Shown here: in pieces, positions 8,742 through 18,719 of the stretch
Numbering within the stretch: position 1 is the first letter of the stretch
Layout: each line of letters starts with the position of its first letter
DNA from: JBCBJX01 sp038522735
Lineage (GTDB): Bacteria > Pseudomonadota > Alphaproteobacteria > Caulobacterales > Parvularculaceae
Assembly: GCA_038522735.1 (NCBI GenBank)
Contig: JBCBJX010000006.1
Span: 5,448-69,447 of the forward strand
Direction of reading: 5' to 3'
Length of the DNA stretch: 64,000 bases
Position numbers and translations under genes: made by a program
The notes under the pieces: generated by a model
What the model was told of the DNA's origin: nothing
Databases searched by the model: none
What the model saw: the letters and a program-made list of their open reading frames with translations, nothing else

Positions 8742-10049
8742 ATGACCCACGACGGAACGAACACCCATTCCACCAATGCGGAGCTGATCGAGCGCCGCGA
8801 CCGCGCTCTGCCGAAGGGCCTGCCGTCGAAGTCCGGCGTCTACGCCGAGCGCGCAGAGGGCGCCGAGCTCTGGGACGTCGAGGGCAAGCGCTATATCGAC
8901 TTCATCGGCGGCATCGGCGTCCTCAATGCAGGCCATCGTCACCCGAAGGTCGTCGAAGCGATCAAGGCGCAGACGGACAAGTTCCTCCACACCGCCTTCG
9001 GTATCGCTCAGTATGAGGTCTATGTCGAACTCGCCGAGCGGCTGAACGCCCTCGCGCCGGGATCGACGCCGAAGAAGACGGCGTTCTTCAATTCCGGCGC
9101 CGAGGCGGTGGAGAATGCAGTGAAGTTCTCCCGCCACATCACCCGGCGCCCGGGCGTCATCGCCTTCGAGGGCGCCTTTCACGGGCGCACGCTCCTCGCG
9201 ACGGCGCTGACGGGCAAGGCGAAGCCCTATAAGGTCGGGTTTGGACCGTTTCCACCCGGCATTTTTCATGCGCCTTACCCCTCCGTCGGCATGAGCGCTG
9301 AGGGCTGCCTCACCTGCCTCGATCACATCTTCAAGACGGAAATCTCGCCTGAAGACGTCGCGGCGATCATCGTCGAACCGGTGCAGGGCGAAGGCGGTTT
9401 CAACCCGGCGCCGGCGGAGTTCCTGCAGGGCCTCCGCAAAATCTGCGACGACAACGGCATATATCTCATCGCGGACGAAATCCAGACGGGCTATGCGCGG
9501 ACGGGCAGGATGTTCGCCATGGAGCATTCGGGCGTCGAGCCGGATTTTCTCTGCATCGCGAAGTCGATCGCCGCGGGCCTGCCGCTTTCGGCCGTGATCG
9601 GACGGGCGGATGAAATCGACAAGGTCGCCGCCGGCGCCATGGGCTCGACCTATGGCGGCAACCCGGTCGCCTGCGCCGCGGCCCTCGCCGTCCTCGACGT
9701 CATCGAGGAGGAGGGGCTCGTTGAACGCGCGAACGAGATCGGCGCCGAGGTCGAGGCGACGATGCGGGGGCTGATGGACGACCTTCCGGGCGCGATCGGC
9801 GACGTGCGCCGGCTCGGCGGCATGGCTGCGATGGAGCTTTCCCATGACGGGGACCTGAAACGCCCGAATTCGGAGGCCGCCCCCGCCATCGTCGCCGAGG
9901 CGCGCTCCCGCGGGCTCATCACCACGACCGCCGGCTCCCACGCCCAGGTCGTGCGCACCCTCATTCCCCTGACGATCTCCGACGCGCTCCTGAAAGAGGG
10001 CCTTGAAATCCTCTCCGACGCGACGCGGGCCGTCGTCGGGCCCGCCTGA
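8742..10049 (+). CDS. gabT: 4-aminobutyrate aminotransferase
   Basis: Protein of 435 aa, class III pyridoxal-phosphate aminotransferase. Conserved features are FNSGAEAVENAVK (phosphate binding), FEGAFHGRT, the cofactor-contacting Asp in LIADEIQTGYARTG and the Schiff-base Lys in IAKSIAAGLPLSAV. Family knowledge: it moves the amino group of GABA to 2-oxoglutarate, giving succinic semialdehyde and glutamate in the cytoplasm. The start ATG follows GGAGGCGAGGGCC. No gabD lies next to it. The downstream FAH-family gene overlaps its stop by one base, so the two are translated together. Related omega-aminotransferases cannot be fully excluded. Confidence 0.88.
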   Translation: MTHDGTNTHSTNAELIERRDRALPKGLPSKSGVYAERAEGAELWDVEGKRYIDFIGGIGVLNAGHRHPKVVEAIKAQTDKFLHTAFGIAQYEVYVELAERLNALAPGSTPKKTAFFNSGAEAVENAVKFSRHITRRPGVIAFEGAFHGRTLLATALTGKAKPYKVGFGPFPPGIFHAPYPSVGMSAEGCLTCLDHIFKTEISPEDVAAIIVEPVQGEGGFNPAPAEFLQGLRKICDDNGIYLIADEIQTGYARTGRMFAMEHSGVEPDFLCIAKSIAAGLPLSAVIGRADEIDKVAAGAMGSTYGGNPVACAAALAVLDVIEEEGLVERANEIGAEVEATMRGLMDDLPGAIGDVRRLGGMAAMELSHDGDLKRPNSEAAPAIVAEARSRGLITTTAGSHAQVVRTLIPLTISDALLKEGLEILSDATRAVVGPA

Positions 10050-10732
10050 TGGTCGACGTCGTCTCGGCCCGCGCCGCGCCCCGCTTGCCCGTAAAGGGCG
10101 GCGGATCGTTCCCGGTGCGGCGCATTTACTGCGTCGGCCGAAATTACGCCGATCACGTCCGCGAAATGGGCGGCGACCCGAAAACCCAGCCGCCGGTGTT
10201 CTTTACAAAGCCCGCCGACGCGGTGGTCGCGAGCGGCGCTGAGATCCCCTATCCGCCGGCGACGGACGACCTCCACTACGAGGCCGAGCTCGTTCTCGCC
10301 CTCTGCTCCGACGGGGCGCGCGTCTCCGCCGAGGGCGCGGAGGACCTCATTTTCGGCTACGCGGTCGGATGCGACCTCACCCGCCGCGACCGCCAGAAAG
10401 AAGCGAAGGACGCGGGCGCCCCCTGGGACGTCGCGAAAGCCTTCGACAATTCCGCGCCCGTCGGCCCCGTCGTCCGCAAAGGTGAAGCCGACCTCCAGGA
10501 CGCCCGCATCCGCCTCTCCGTCAACGGAGCCCCCCGCCAGGACGCGGCGCTCGCCTCCATGATCTGGACGCCCGCGGAAATCATCGCGGCGCTTTCGGAG
10601 CGCTTCGCCCTCGCGGCCGGCGACCTCGTCTTCACCGGCACGCCGGAGGGCGTCGGCCCGCTGGTCGCCGGCGACGCCGTGCGCGCGGAAATCGACGGCC
10701 TGGAGGCGCTGACGTTTTCCATCGCGCAATAA
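10049..10732 (+). CDS. fumarylacetoacetate hydrolase family protein
   Basis: Protein of 227 aa of the FAH superfamily (YcgM-like, short form). It opens with PVRRIYCVGRNYADHVREMG, the usual family start. Metal-ligand acidic residues appear in HYEAELVLAL and GCDLTRRD, and the end has FTGTPEGVGPL. Members hydrolyse C-C bonds of 3-oxoacids (acylpyruvases, maleylpyruvate or oxaloacetate decarboxylases). The exact substrate is not readable here. Its ATG overlaps the gabT stop by one base, so it is in the gabT operon. Confidence 0.85.
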   Translation: MVDVVSARAAPRLPVKGGGSFPVRRIYCVGRNYADHVREMGGDPKTQPPVFFTKPADAVVASGAEIPYPPATDDLHYEAELVLALCSDGARVSAEGAEDLIFGYAVGCDLTRRDRQKEAKDAGAPWDVAKAFDNSAPVGPVVRKGEADLQDARIRLSVNGAPRQDAALASMIWTPAEIIAALSERFALAAGDLVFTGTPEGVGPLVAGDAVRAEIDGLEALTFSIAQ

Positions 10733-10750
10733 ACCGTCGCCGCTTGAAGT

Positions 10751-10770
10751 CCTCCCCCGCAAGCGGGGAG
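10751..10770 (+). terminator. GC-rich hairpin after FAH gene
   Basis: A 9-10 bp stem (CCTCCCCCGC / GCGGGGAGG, one bulged C) with a two-base AA spacer lies 18 bp after the FAH-family stop. No T-run follows, so intrinsic termination would be weak. It may be a member of a dispersed hairpin repeat family instead. Confidence 0.4.
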
Positions 10771-10800
10771 GAACAGAAGACCCCATGAGACGAAACGCCA

Positions 10801-11274
10801 ATGACCCATACAGATAAAAAAGCCGTCTACAATCAGGTCGCGCGCGAGATCGCCGCCGTCGTCGAGGGCGAGCCGAACCGCGTCGCCCGCATGGCGACAG
10901 TCGCCTGTCTCCTCCGTGAAGCGTTCGAGAACCGCATCTGGACCGGGTTCTACGTTGTCGATCCGGATAAGGACGAAGAACTCGTGGTCGGCCCCTATCA
11001 GGGCTCCCTCGGGTGTCTGCGCATCCCCTTCGGCAAGGGCGTCTGCGGCGCGGCCGCGAAGACGGGCGAGACGCAGGTCGTCGACGACGTCCACGACTTC
11101 CCCGGCCACATCGCCTGCGACGCCCGCTCGGTGAGCGAGATCGTCGTGCCCGTGAGCGACGCCGCCGGCCGCCTCATCGCCGTCCTCGACATCGACTCAG
11201 ACCTCCCGGCCCAGTTCGACGCCGACGACGCAGCGGCTTTGGAAGAGTTGGTCGCGGCGGTGTTCGGCTCCTGA
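10801..11274 (+). CDS. msrC: free methionine-(R)-sulfoxide reductase
   Basis: Protein of 157 aa, a single GAF domain of the fRMsr (YebR) family. The three family cysteines are present in LGCLRIP, GVCGAA and HIACDA, followed by SEIVVPV and IAVLDIDSD. The enzyme reduces free methionine-R-sulfoxide to methionine in the cytoplasm, with electrons from thioredoxin. The length equals that of the E. coli enzyme. The ATG at 10801 lies 68 bp after the FAH-family gene, with a hairpin between. The family assignment is strong because all catalytic cysteines are conserved. Confidence 0.9.
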   Translation: MTHTDKKAVYNQVAREIAAVVEGEPNRVARMATVACLLREAFENRIWTGFYVVDPDKDEELVVGPYQGSLGCLRIPFGKGVCGAAAKTGETQVVDDVHDFPGHIACDARSVSEIVVPVSDAAGRLIAVLDIDSDLPAQFDADDAAALEELVAAVFGS

Positions 11275-11335
11275 GGGTGGCGGCGCCCGCATCTCCGGAT
11301 TAAAACCCGTCTCGGGAAGAGCAGGGGACGTCGTC

Positions 11336-13399
11336 GTGCATTTCAGCAGACTGGGCGCCGTGGTCGCGACCCTCACGCTCGCCGCCTGCATGGACGGGGA
11401 GGTCGAAGAGCCGCCGCTGACATTCCTGGCCTCCGGCGCGATCGCTGTCGAGGAAACTTCGACAGGAATGGCCTCGATCTCGACGTTTGCGGTCGCAGGA
11501 GGCGGCGCCCCGGACGCCCGGTTTGGGATTGTCGGCGGCGCCGACGCAGCTCTGTTTTCGATCGACCCCGTAACCGGCGCTCTGTCCGTTCCAGCGGGAC
11601 CACTCGACTTCGAGGCGCCGTCCGACGCCGACGGCGACGGCGTCTATGAAGCCGTTGTGGAAGCGCGATCCGGCGTGCGGTTCGCGACGCTTGATGTTCG
11701 CCTGGCAGTCTCGGACGGCCCCGATAGCGGGCTTGCGCGCCTGCGCGGCGACCGAGAGGGCTACGCGATCGCACCCGGTCTTGTGCGGCTGACCGATTTC
11801 AACACGGACGGCGTCGCGGATCTCGCTTTCAGCGAAGTCGCGAACACCGGATGGTTGTCGCTCGGAAGCGCTGATGAAACGGTCCGAGCTTATGTCGTAT
11901 CCGGATCGTCATTGGCGTCGGGCGCGCTGGCCGACGTCGCGATGTCCGACCTCCCGACCGAGGCCGTGGTGCGCTTCGACGGGCCGCGCTTCGACAATGA
12001 TCTTCTGGGGTCCTATGCGCAGTTGCTGTCTGCGCTGGCGGAAACGCCGAGTTCCGACGCTCTCGTTTTCCTGGCCGGCGAACTCGACGGCTGGGGCGAC
12101 CCGTCGTGTCAGTACTGTGAGCTTGCGTATGTTCTCTCGCCGATGGCGGGCGACGAGTACGCAAGCCGTTCCGTTATTGATCTGAACACCGAGCAAGACC
12201 GCGTCGCTTTCGCGGTCTCCGTGGAGGCGTCGAACCCTTTCAGTTCTCCATCCCTCCTTGCGGCGACTGACGATATTGATGGAGACGGAAGAGGCGAGCT
12301 TCTGGAGCATCGACGTTATCGAGAGGGGATTAGCGGCAGGGTCGATGAGACGGCGCTATGGTCGCGACTGGAGACGTCCGCTGGGGGCGCGCCGGTTGGC
12401 GGTGATCGGTTAATGCGCCTCGCCCCGGCGTGCATCGACCGCGTCGCCGTCGCGGACTTTGACGGCGACGCCATCCCCGACCTGTTGACGTCGTGCGACG
12501 AGCAAGAACGGAGCGAGGCGGACGGCGGTGAAATAGATATTGCCGAAATTCGCATTGTTTTCGGCGCGTCGTTGGGGCCGGATCTTGATATCGACGCGAA
12601 CCTCCAGACGAGCGGCGCCGTGGCGCGCGTTCGTGAATCGACTGTTCAACTCAATGGCGAAAGCGTCGGCGCATTCGCCGCTCCGACCGTCGATTACGAT
12701 GGCGACGGCCTGTCGGAGATCGTCGTCGCCGCGCCGATCGTGGATGAATCCGAGCCGTCGTCGGTCGGTGCGGCGGCGATCATCCGGGGACGCGTGCTGA
12801 CGGCGGGATCGGACCTCGACTTCGAAAATCTGGGCGGCGACGTGCTTCGGCTCGTGTTGCCGGACGATTATCTGGCGGTGAGAGAAGCGCGCGACGTCGG
12901 CGACGTGACCGGCGACGGCGTTTCGGACATCGCTTTGGCCGTCGCCCGCCGCGATTTTCCTTGCGGTTCGCCGGTGTCCAGCGGTTTCTGTGAAGTCGTA
13001 ATTCTTGATCCGGGAGCGCTGCGGCCCGACACAAATCGAGGCGAGGTGTGGATCGTCTCCGGGCGACGTATCGCCGACATGTTGTCGGCAGGTGAAACGT
13101 ATGCCGAGCTTGCCCGGGAATCGGCGAACGACGTCGTGATCATTCGTGGTCTGAACTCCAGTAGCCGGCTCGGAAACGTCGGGTACATGTCTGTCCAGCC
13201 CAACGCCGGTCTCATTTCTCTGGGAGACCTTGACTTGGACGGCGTCAACGAACTCGCCTTGTCCGACGCATACGCCAGCATTCAGGGGGGCTCTCCGCTG
13301 GGCGGCGTCTACATCGTGCCGGGCTGGATGATCAGAAACGCGGCGAGCCGCGGGGAAGCGATTGAGTTCGCCGCCGCGTTCCCTGACAGCGGCGGTTGA
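11336..13399 (+). CDS. FG-GAP/cadherin-like lipoprotein
   Basis: Protein of 687 aa starting at a GTG (11336) with a lipoprotein signal MHFSRLGAVVATLTLAAC (Cys at residue 18). A cadherin-like stretch follows (about residues 40-130; GGADAALFSIDPVTGALS, then DFEAPSDADGDGVYEA). The rest holds at least six calcium-binding FG-GAP-type repeats: DFNTDGVADL, DIDGDGRGEL, DFDGDAIPDL, DYDGDGLSEI, DVTGDGVSDI and DLDLDGVNEL. The repeats suggest an integrin-alpha-like beta-propeller on the cell surface or in the periplasm, possibly in adhesion or binding of large ligands. Its G+C is a little lower than its neighbours. No partner gene is evident. Confidence 0.82.
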   Translation: MHFSRLGAVVATLTLAACMDGEVEEPPLTFLASGAIAVEETSTGMASISTFAVAGGGAPDARFGIVGGADAALFSIDPVTGALSVPAGPLDFEAPSDADGDGVYEAVVEARSGVRFATLDVRLAVSDGPDSGLARLRGDREGYAIAPGLVRLTDFNTDGVADLAFSEVANTGWLSLGSADETVRAYVVSGSSLASGALADVAMSDLPTEAVVRFDGPRFDNDLLGSYAQLLSALAETPSSDALVFLAGELDGWGDPSCQYCELAYVLSPMAGDEYASRSVIDLNTEQDRVAFAVSVEASNPFSSPSLLAATDDIDGDGRGELLEHRRYREGISGRVDETALWSRLETSAGGAPVGGDRLMRLAPACIDRVAVADFDGDAIPDLLTSCDEQERSEADGGEIDIAEIRIVFGASLGPDLDIDANLQTSGAVARVRESTVQLNGESVGAFAAPTVDYDGDGLSEIVVAAPIVDESEPSSVGAAAIIRGRVLTAGSDLDFENLGGDVLRLVLPDDYLAVREARDVGDVTGDGVSDIALAVARRDFPCGSPVSSGFCEVVILDPGALRPDTNRGEVWIVSGRRIADMLSAGETYAELARESANDVVIIRGLNSSSRLGNVGYMSVQPNAGLISLGDLDLDGVNELALSDAYASIQGGSPLGGVYIVPGWMIRNAASRGEAIEFAAAFPDSGG

Positions 13400-13425
13400 C
13401 CGGCCGCCGTAACGAGCCTGTCGCC

Positions 13426-13968
13426 TCAGTCCGAATTCCCGAGCCGCTCGTCGCGCGTGTCTTTCCGCAGGTCCGCTTTGGCGTTCTCGATCGTGCGGCG
13501 GAGGCGGACCGGGTTGTCCATCTCCGGGAGTTCGATGACGCCGACGCCCGTGCCGCGGAGGATGAGGGTGCCGTAGCCGAGGAGGCGGCCGATGAAGCTC
13601 TGGGTGAGGTTGATCTCCTCGATCTTGTTGAGGCTCACCTCCTGGGTCGAGACGTTCAGCCAGCCCTTCTTGTAGACGAAGCGGTAGGTCGTCACGACGA
13701 TCTCGGTGGTCCAGACGTGGATCATGTGGGTGATCCAGACGAAGAAGCCGAGGAACCCGGCGATCCCGGCGATGCTCGCGAAAAGGTTCAGCTGGTTCGG
13801 CGGCATCGGCCGCGTGCCGAAGCTCTCGAACCAGAAGACGAGGGCGAAGGCGATCGGGACCCAGGAGAGGAAGAGCCACGTCCAGGCGCCGGCGTTATAG
13901 GTCCAGTTGAAGTTCGCGCGCTCCAGCAGCTCTTCGCCGCGCGCCATGGTTCTCGTTACGTAAGTCAC
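13426..13968 (-). CDS. bacterial PH-domain membrane protein
   Basis: Protein of 180 aa. I take the GTG at 13968, which gives MTYVTRTMARGEELL, close to the usual family start, and follows GGGGGAG by nine bases; ATG 13947 and an upstream ATG at 14085 are alternatives. Two hydrophobic segments (about residues 27-47 and 58-80) precede a bPH_2 domain (YdbT-like) with TTEIVVTTYRFVYKKG and SLNKIEEINLTQSFIGRLLG. It is anchored in the inner membrane. The function of this family is not established. It is convergent with the FG-GAP lipoprotein gene and divergent from ettA. Confidence 0.85.
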   Translation of the reverse strand: MTYVTRTMARGEELLERANFNWTYNAGAWTWLFLSWVPIAFALVFWFESFGTRPMPPNQLNLFASIAGIAGFLGFFVWITHMIHVWTTEIVVTTYRFVYKKGWLNVSTQEVSLNKIEEINLTQSFIGRLLGYGTLILRGTGVGVIELPEMDNPVRLRRTIENAKADLRKDTRDERLGNSD

Positions 13969-14203
13969 TCGTCTGGGCTCCCCCGGGGGCGTCGTCACCC
14001 CGCATATAGGCGTTTGCGCGGGCGAGCGGAACGCCGGACGCGCCGGCGCGCGCCGGTTTCGGGACGAGCGGCGCCGAAACGCCACGGGGAGGCGGGGCGG
14101 TAGGGGCCTGACGCGAGCCCGTCCTTCGGTCTATACCCGCGGGCCCGCGACAGGCGGCGCGATCTCCCGCGGCCGCGATCCTCAATAAAGAACGGTGACC
14201 AGA

Positions 14204-15865
<1,662 letters not shown>

Positions 15866-15955
15866 GGTTGAAACCCGTCCCTGTCGCCTCCGCGCACTGG
15901 CGCACACGCGGCTTTTTGACTAGGCGTCGAGGGTGGGCTGAACGCGGAGGGGACG

Positions 15956-16861
15956 GTGCGGATTTCGTTGAGACTGCTTTTCTGGGCGATTCTGATCGGG
16001 CTCGGATGGATCGGCGGCGCGAAATACGGGGCGCCCGCGTTCGTTCTCTCCACCTTCGATAAAGGCGTCGAGCTTGCAGGCGACGGGATTTCCCGGCTCC
16101 TCGGCCGCGGCGCCGACGCCGCGCGCGAGGGGGCGAAGAAGGCGGCGGACGCCGCCTCGGACGCCCTCGAGGACTCCGAAAAGGAAGACGGGGACGAAGA
16201 GCAGAAGGACAAAGAGGAGAAGCGGGACCGCAAGGACGAGGAGCGCGAGCAGCGCTCTGCGCGCGCCCCGGCTGCCGAGCCCGCGCCTGAACCGCGGAGC
16301 AGAGGGAGCGCCGCTCGATCGTTCGGCTCGTTCACGCCGGATGCGGAGCTTTACCTCTGCCCAAGGATGACCGTCTCGAACGCGCCGCGCGCCAACGCCG
16401 ATCGTCTGGTTTCGAGCTACAGGCCCGTCATTTCAGTCGGCGGCGTTCCGATCATTACGGCGCCGGTGACGGACGCGTGCCTCGCCTCAGGGTTCGGCGA
16501 CCGGGACGGCAAGCTCCATAAGGGCGTCGATTATAATCAGGATCCGGGCGGGCCTGTGGTCGCGGCCGGAGGCGGCGTCGTTCTGGAGGCGGAGTATCGG
16601 GACGATTACGGCAATTACGTCCTCATCGCCCACGGCTCAGGCGTCCATACTCGTTACGCGCACCTCGTGAACTTTGCTGGCGGCGTGCGCGCCGGCGCCC
16701 GCGTGAGCGCGGGCCAGCGTCTCGGGATCATGGGGAACACGGCGGGCTATCCGATCCCGGTCCATCTTCACTACGAGATCCTCACCGGCGACTATGAGAA
16801 CCCGAAAGGCGCCTTCGGGCTCGAACCGGTGGACCCGTTCTCCCAGCCCGCGGCGCGGTGA
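15956..16861 (+). CDS. M23-family metallopeptidase
   Basis: Protein of 301 aa from a GTG at 15956 that follows GGAGGGG. It has an N-terminal membrane anchor (residues 6-22), then a highly charged, Ala/Glu/Lys-rich linker (about residues 45-120), then an M23 (LytM-type) domain. Zinc ligands are seen in HKGVDYNQD and VHLHYEI. Enzymes of this class cut peptidoglycan cross-bridges or, when inactive, activate amidases. Here the HxxxD and HxH motifs are intact, so activity is likely. It would act in the periplasm. It follows ettA by 90 bp. Confidence 0.87.
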   Translation: MRISLRLLFWAILIGLGWIGGAKYGAPAFVLSTFDKGVELAGDGISRLLGRGADAAREGAKKAADAASDALEDSEKEDGDEEQKDKEEKRDRKDEEREQRSARAPAAEPAPEPRSRGSAARSFGSFTPDAELYLCPRMTVSNAPRANADRLVSSYRPVISVGGVPIITAPVTDACLASGFGDRDGKLHKGVDYNQDPGGPVVAAGGGVVLEAEYRDDYGNYVLIAHGSGVHTRYAHLVNFAGGVRAGARVSAGQRLGIMGNTAGYPIPVHLHYEILTGDYENPKGAFGLEPVDPFSQPAAR

Positions 16862-16892
16862 CCTGACCGGGAGCGCGGGGTGCGCTCGCTGA

Positions 16893-17009
16893 CGTCCTTC
16901 GCGACGCCGCCCTTTGGGCGGCTCCTCAGGACGAAGTTCGAGCTTTAATATGTTGAAATAGTACAATCTTCGTCCTGAGGAGCCCGCGCAGCGGGCGTCG
17001 CGAAGGACG
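16893..17009. repeat. long palindromic intergenic repeat
   Basis: Arms at 16893-16936 and 16968-17009 are imperfect reverse complements (outer CGTCCTTCGCGACG... and inner CTCCTCAGGACGAAG match their partners). Each arm contains its own hairpin, GCCGCCCTTTGGGCGGC on the left and GCCCGCGCAGCGGGC on the right. The 31-bp centre is AT-rich. It separates the convergent M23 and mlaC genes and probably acts as a bidirectional terminator. The sequence type is familiar from many alphaproteobacterial genomes. Confidence 0.8.
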
Positions 17010-17027
17010 GCCGCATGAGCGACATGG

Positions 17028-17669
17028 TCAGGCGTCGGTGTCCCGCTCCGCGACGCGTTTGCGCAGGTCCTCGATCAGCTTGTCGATGCCTGCCGGCGCG
17101 CCGCCATTGTCGGCGATGAAGGACGTGAACTGGGAGCGCTGCTCGACGCCGAGCCAGATGTTCTCCGCGCCGATGTCGATCACGGAAAGTTCGCCGTCGC
17201 GCTTATAAACGCTCCACTGGACGATGGTGCCGTCATACTCGCCGCCGGAAACCTCCGAGTTGACGATGACGACGCGCGAGGAACGGACGATGGAGCCCGT
17301 CACGGCGAACCTCTCGCCGCTGTAATTGACGATCTGCTCCTCATACTGACCGATTGCATAGTCCTTGAACAGCGGAATGAACTCGCGCAGCTGCTCCCTG
17401 GTCGCCTGGCGGCGGTAGTTGCCGAGGGTGGAAAGGGCGACACGCTGGGTGTCGATGTATTTCTCGACAAGCTCGCGCAGGCGCTTGCGCTTTTCCGCCT
17501 CGTCTCCGATCGACAGGGCGCCGATCACCTCGTCGAGGGCCGCCTGGACGTAGGCTTCGGCTTCGGCGGAGAAGTCCTCCTGCGCCGATGCGGGCGCGAA
17601 AGCCGCTGCGGCGAGGGCTGCGAGGCCGCCCACAAGCGCGCGGCGGGTGAATGCGAGAAACGTCATCAT
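17028..17669 (-). CDS. mlaC: MlaC phospholipid-binding protein
   Basis: Protein of 213 aa with a signal peptide carrying an RR pair (FTRRALVGGLAALAAA) and cleavage near ASAQ. The rest matches the MlaC/Ttg2D family: LREFIPLFKDYAIGQYEEQI and the region VIDIGAENIWLG. MlaC carries phospholipids through the periplasm between the outer-membrane MlaA complex and the inner-membrane MlaFEDB transporter. Its start follows AAGGAG, and it lies 8 bp after the mlaA stop, so the two form an operon. The mlaFED genes are not in this window. Confidence 0.88.
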   Translation of the reverse strand: MMTFLAFTRRALVGGLAALAAAAFAPASAQEDFSAEAEAYVQAALDEVIGALSIGDEAEKRKRLRELVEKYIDTQRVALSTLGNYRRQATREQLREFIPLFKDYAIGQYEEQIVNYSGERFAVTGSIVRSSRVVIVNSEVSGGEYDGTIVQWSVYKRDGELSVIDIGAENIWLGVEQRSQFTSFIADNGGAPAGIDKLIEDLRKRVAERDTDA

Positions 17670-17677
17670 CCGTCTCC

Positions 17678-18541
17678 TTACTGATCGCCGGCGCCGCCGT
17701 CCTCTGCGCCGCCGTCGTCGTCCGTCGTTTCCGGCGCCGCTTCGGCCGCCGGCTCGTCCAGATCATCCAGATCGTCGAAATCATCAAAGTCGTCGAATTC
17801 GTCAAAATCAGGGAGGCTATCGACGTCGATGCGGCCGTTGAAGATCGCATTCCTGCGAGCTTGCAGGAAAAACGACTGGTAGGACGTGTAAAAATCGAGG
17901 GAGTTCTCCTCGAGATTGACGAGGGGTTCCTGAAACTGCTCGCGCAGGGTGATCGCGTTCGCGCCGGCAGTGCTGACATTGTAATAGGTCGCCGCCGCGC
18001 CGCCCACATAGGTCGCCGGGTTGAAGAAGGCGTCGATCAGCATGGTCGGCGCGTCCCGGAGCGACGAGGGCCCGAGCAGCGGGACGAAGAGATAAGGCCC
18101 CGGCGGCACGCCCCAGACGGCGAGGGTCTGGCCGAAATCCTCCCCGTGGCGCTCCAGCCCGACCTCGGAGGCAGGGTCCATGAGCCCTGCGAGGCCGAGG
18201 GTCGAGTTCATCAGGAAGCGGCCGAGGGTGACGCCGCCCCGCTTGAATTCGAACTGCAGGATGTCGTTCACGAATACGACCGGCGTGCCGAGATTTGCGA
18301 GGAAATTCCGCGCCGAGCGGCGCATCGCCTTCGTCGTGACGCGCCGGTAGCCCATGGCGACGGGCTCCAGCACCGCGCCGTCGATTGCGTTGTTCAGCGC
18401 GAACATCTGGCGGTTATAGCCTTCCCAGGGGTCGTAAACGTCCGTCGCAGGCGGCTGGTTGGGCCCGCTGGCGCAGGCTGTCGCGGCGAAGGCGAGGGCG
18501 AGCGCGGCGAGGCGCTTCAGCAGCGGCGACCGGAAACCCAT
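17678..18541 (-). CDS. mlaA: MlaA outer-membrane lipoprotein
   Basis: Protein of 287 aa from the ATG at 18541; the open frame continues 115 codons upstream but the lipoprotein signal starts here. The signal ends ALAFAATAC. The MlaA (VacJ) core has DPWEGYNRQMFALNNAID, then LTLGRFLMNSTLG-like sequence and GPYLFVPLLGPSS. MlaA removes misplaced phospholipids from the outer leaflet of the outer membrane. The C-terminal 50 residues are a strongly acidic Asp-rich tail (repeats of DFDDFDD and DDLD), an unusual feature that could bind cations. A GGGGGAT box precedes the start. Confidence 0.9.
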   Translation of the reverse strand: MGFRSPLLKRLAALALAFAATACASGPNQPPATDVYDPWEGYNRQMFALNNAIDGAVLEPVAMGYRRVTTKAMRRSARNFLANLGTPVVFVNDILQFEFKRGGVTLGRFLMNSTLGLAGLMDPASEVGLERHGEDFGQTLAVWGVPPGPYLFVPLLGPSSLRDAPTMLIDAFFNPATYVGGAAATYYNVSTAGANAITLREQFQEPLVNLEENSLDFYTSYQSFFLQARRNAIFNGRIDVDSLPDFDEFDDFDDFDDLDDLDEPAAEAAPETTDDDGGAEDGGAGDQ

Positions 18542-18692
18542 GGCGTCATCCCCCGAAAGGACGCGCCGGCGGGCGCGCGCAGAACGTGAAGTCATGGTCT
18601 TGTGCGCGGCTCGCGCGGCGGAAACAAGGCGCTTCAACGCGCCTCCGCGCCGGTCGAGCGAATGTGACCACCCGGCGCGAGGCGTTGGAAAA

Positions 18693-18714
18693 GACATAAA
18701 GATATGTTTATGTC
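18693..18714 (+). promoter_or_regulatory. 22-bp palindromic operator
   Basis: GACATAAA (18693-18700), six central bases GATATG, then TTTATGTC (18707-18714): the 8-bp arms are perfect reverse complements. It ends five bases before the start codon of the ArsR/methyltransferase gene and so covers its ribosome-binding region. This is the form and position expected of an autoregulatory ArsR-family operator. In Proteobacteria, ArsR-type SahR regulators of methionine-cycle genes bind AT-rich palindromes; that identity is inferred. Confidence 0.7.
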
Positions 18715-18719
18715 CTGTC

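Noticed and set aside
8709..9941. A 410-codon minus-strand frame opposite gabT
   Set aside because: Arg/Asp/Gly-rich composition typical of antisense to high-GC coding sequence; gabT on the plus strand has all family motifs.
12410..13879. A 489-codon minus-strand frame opposite the FG-GAP lipoprotein and the PH-domain gene
   Set aside because: It crosses two real genes and has low-complexity Arg/His/Pro sequence; no domain recognised.
18542..18719. A SAM or cobalamin riboswitch before the metF-metH operon
   Set aside because: The start codon follows the palindrome directly and the rest of the 178-bp gap shows no riboswitch-like conserved core; control by the ArsR-type protein is a better explanation.
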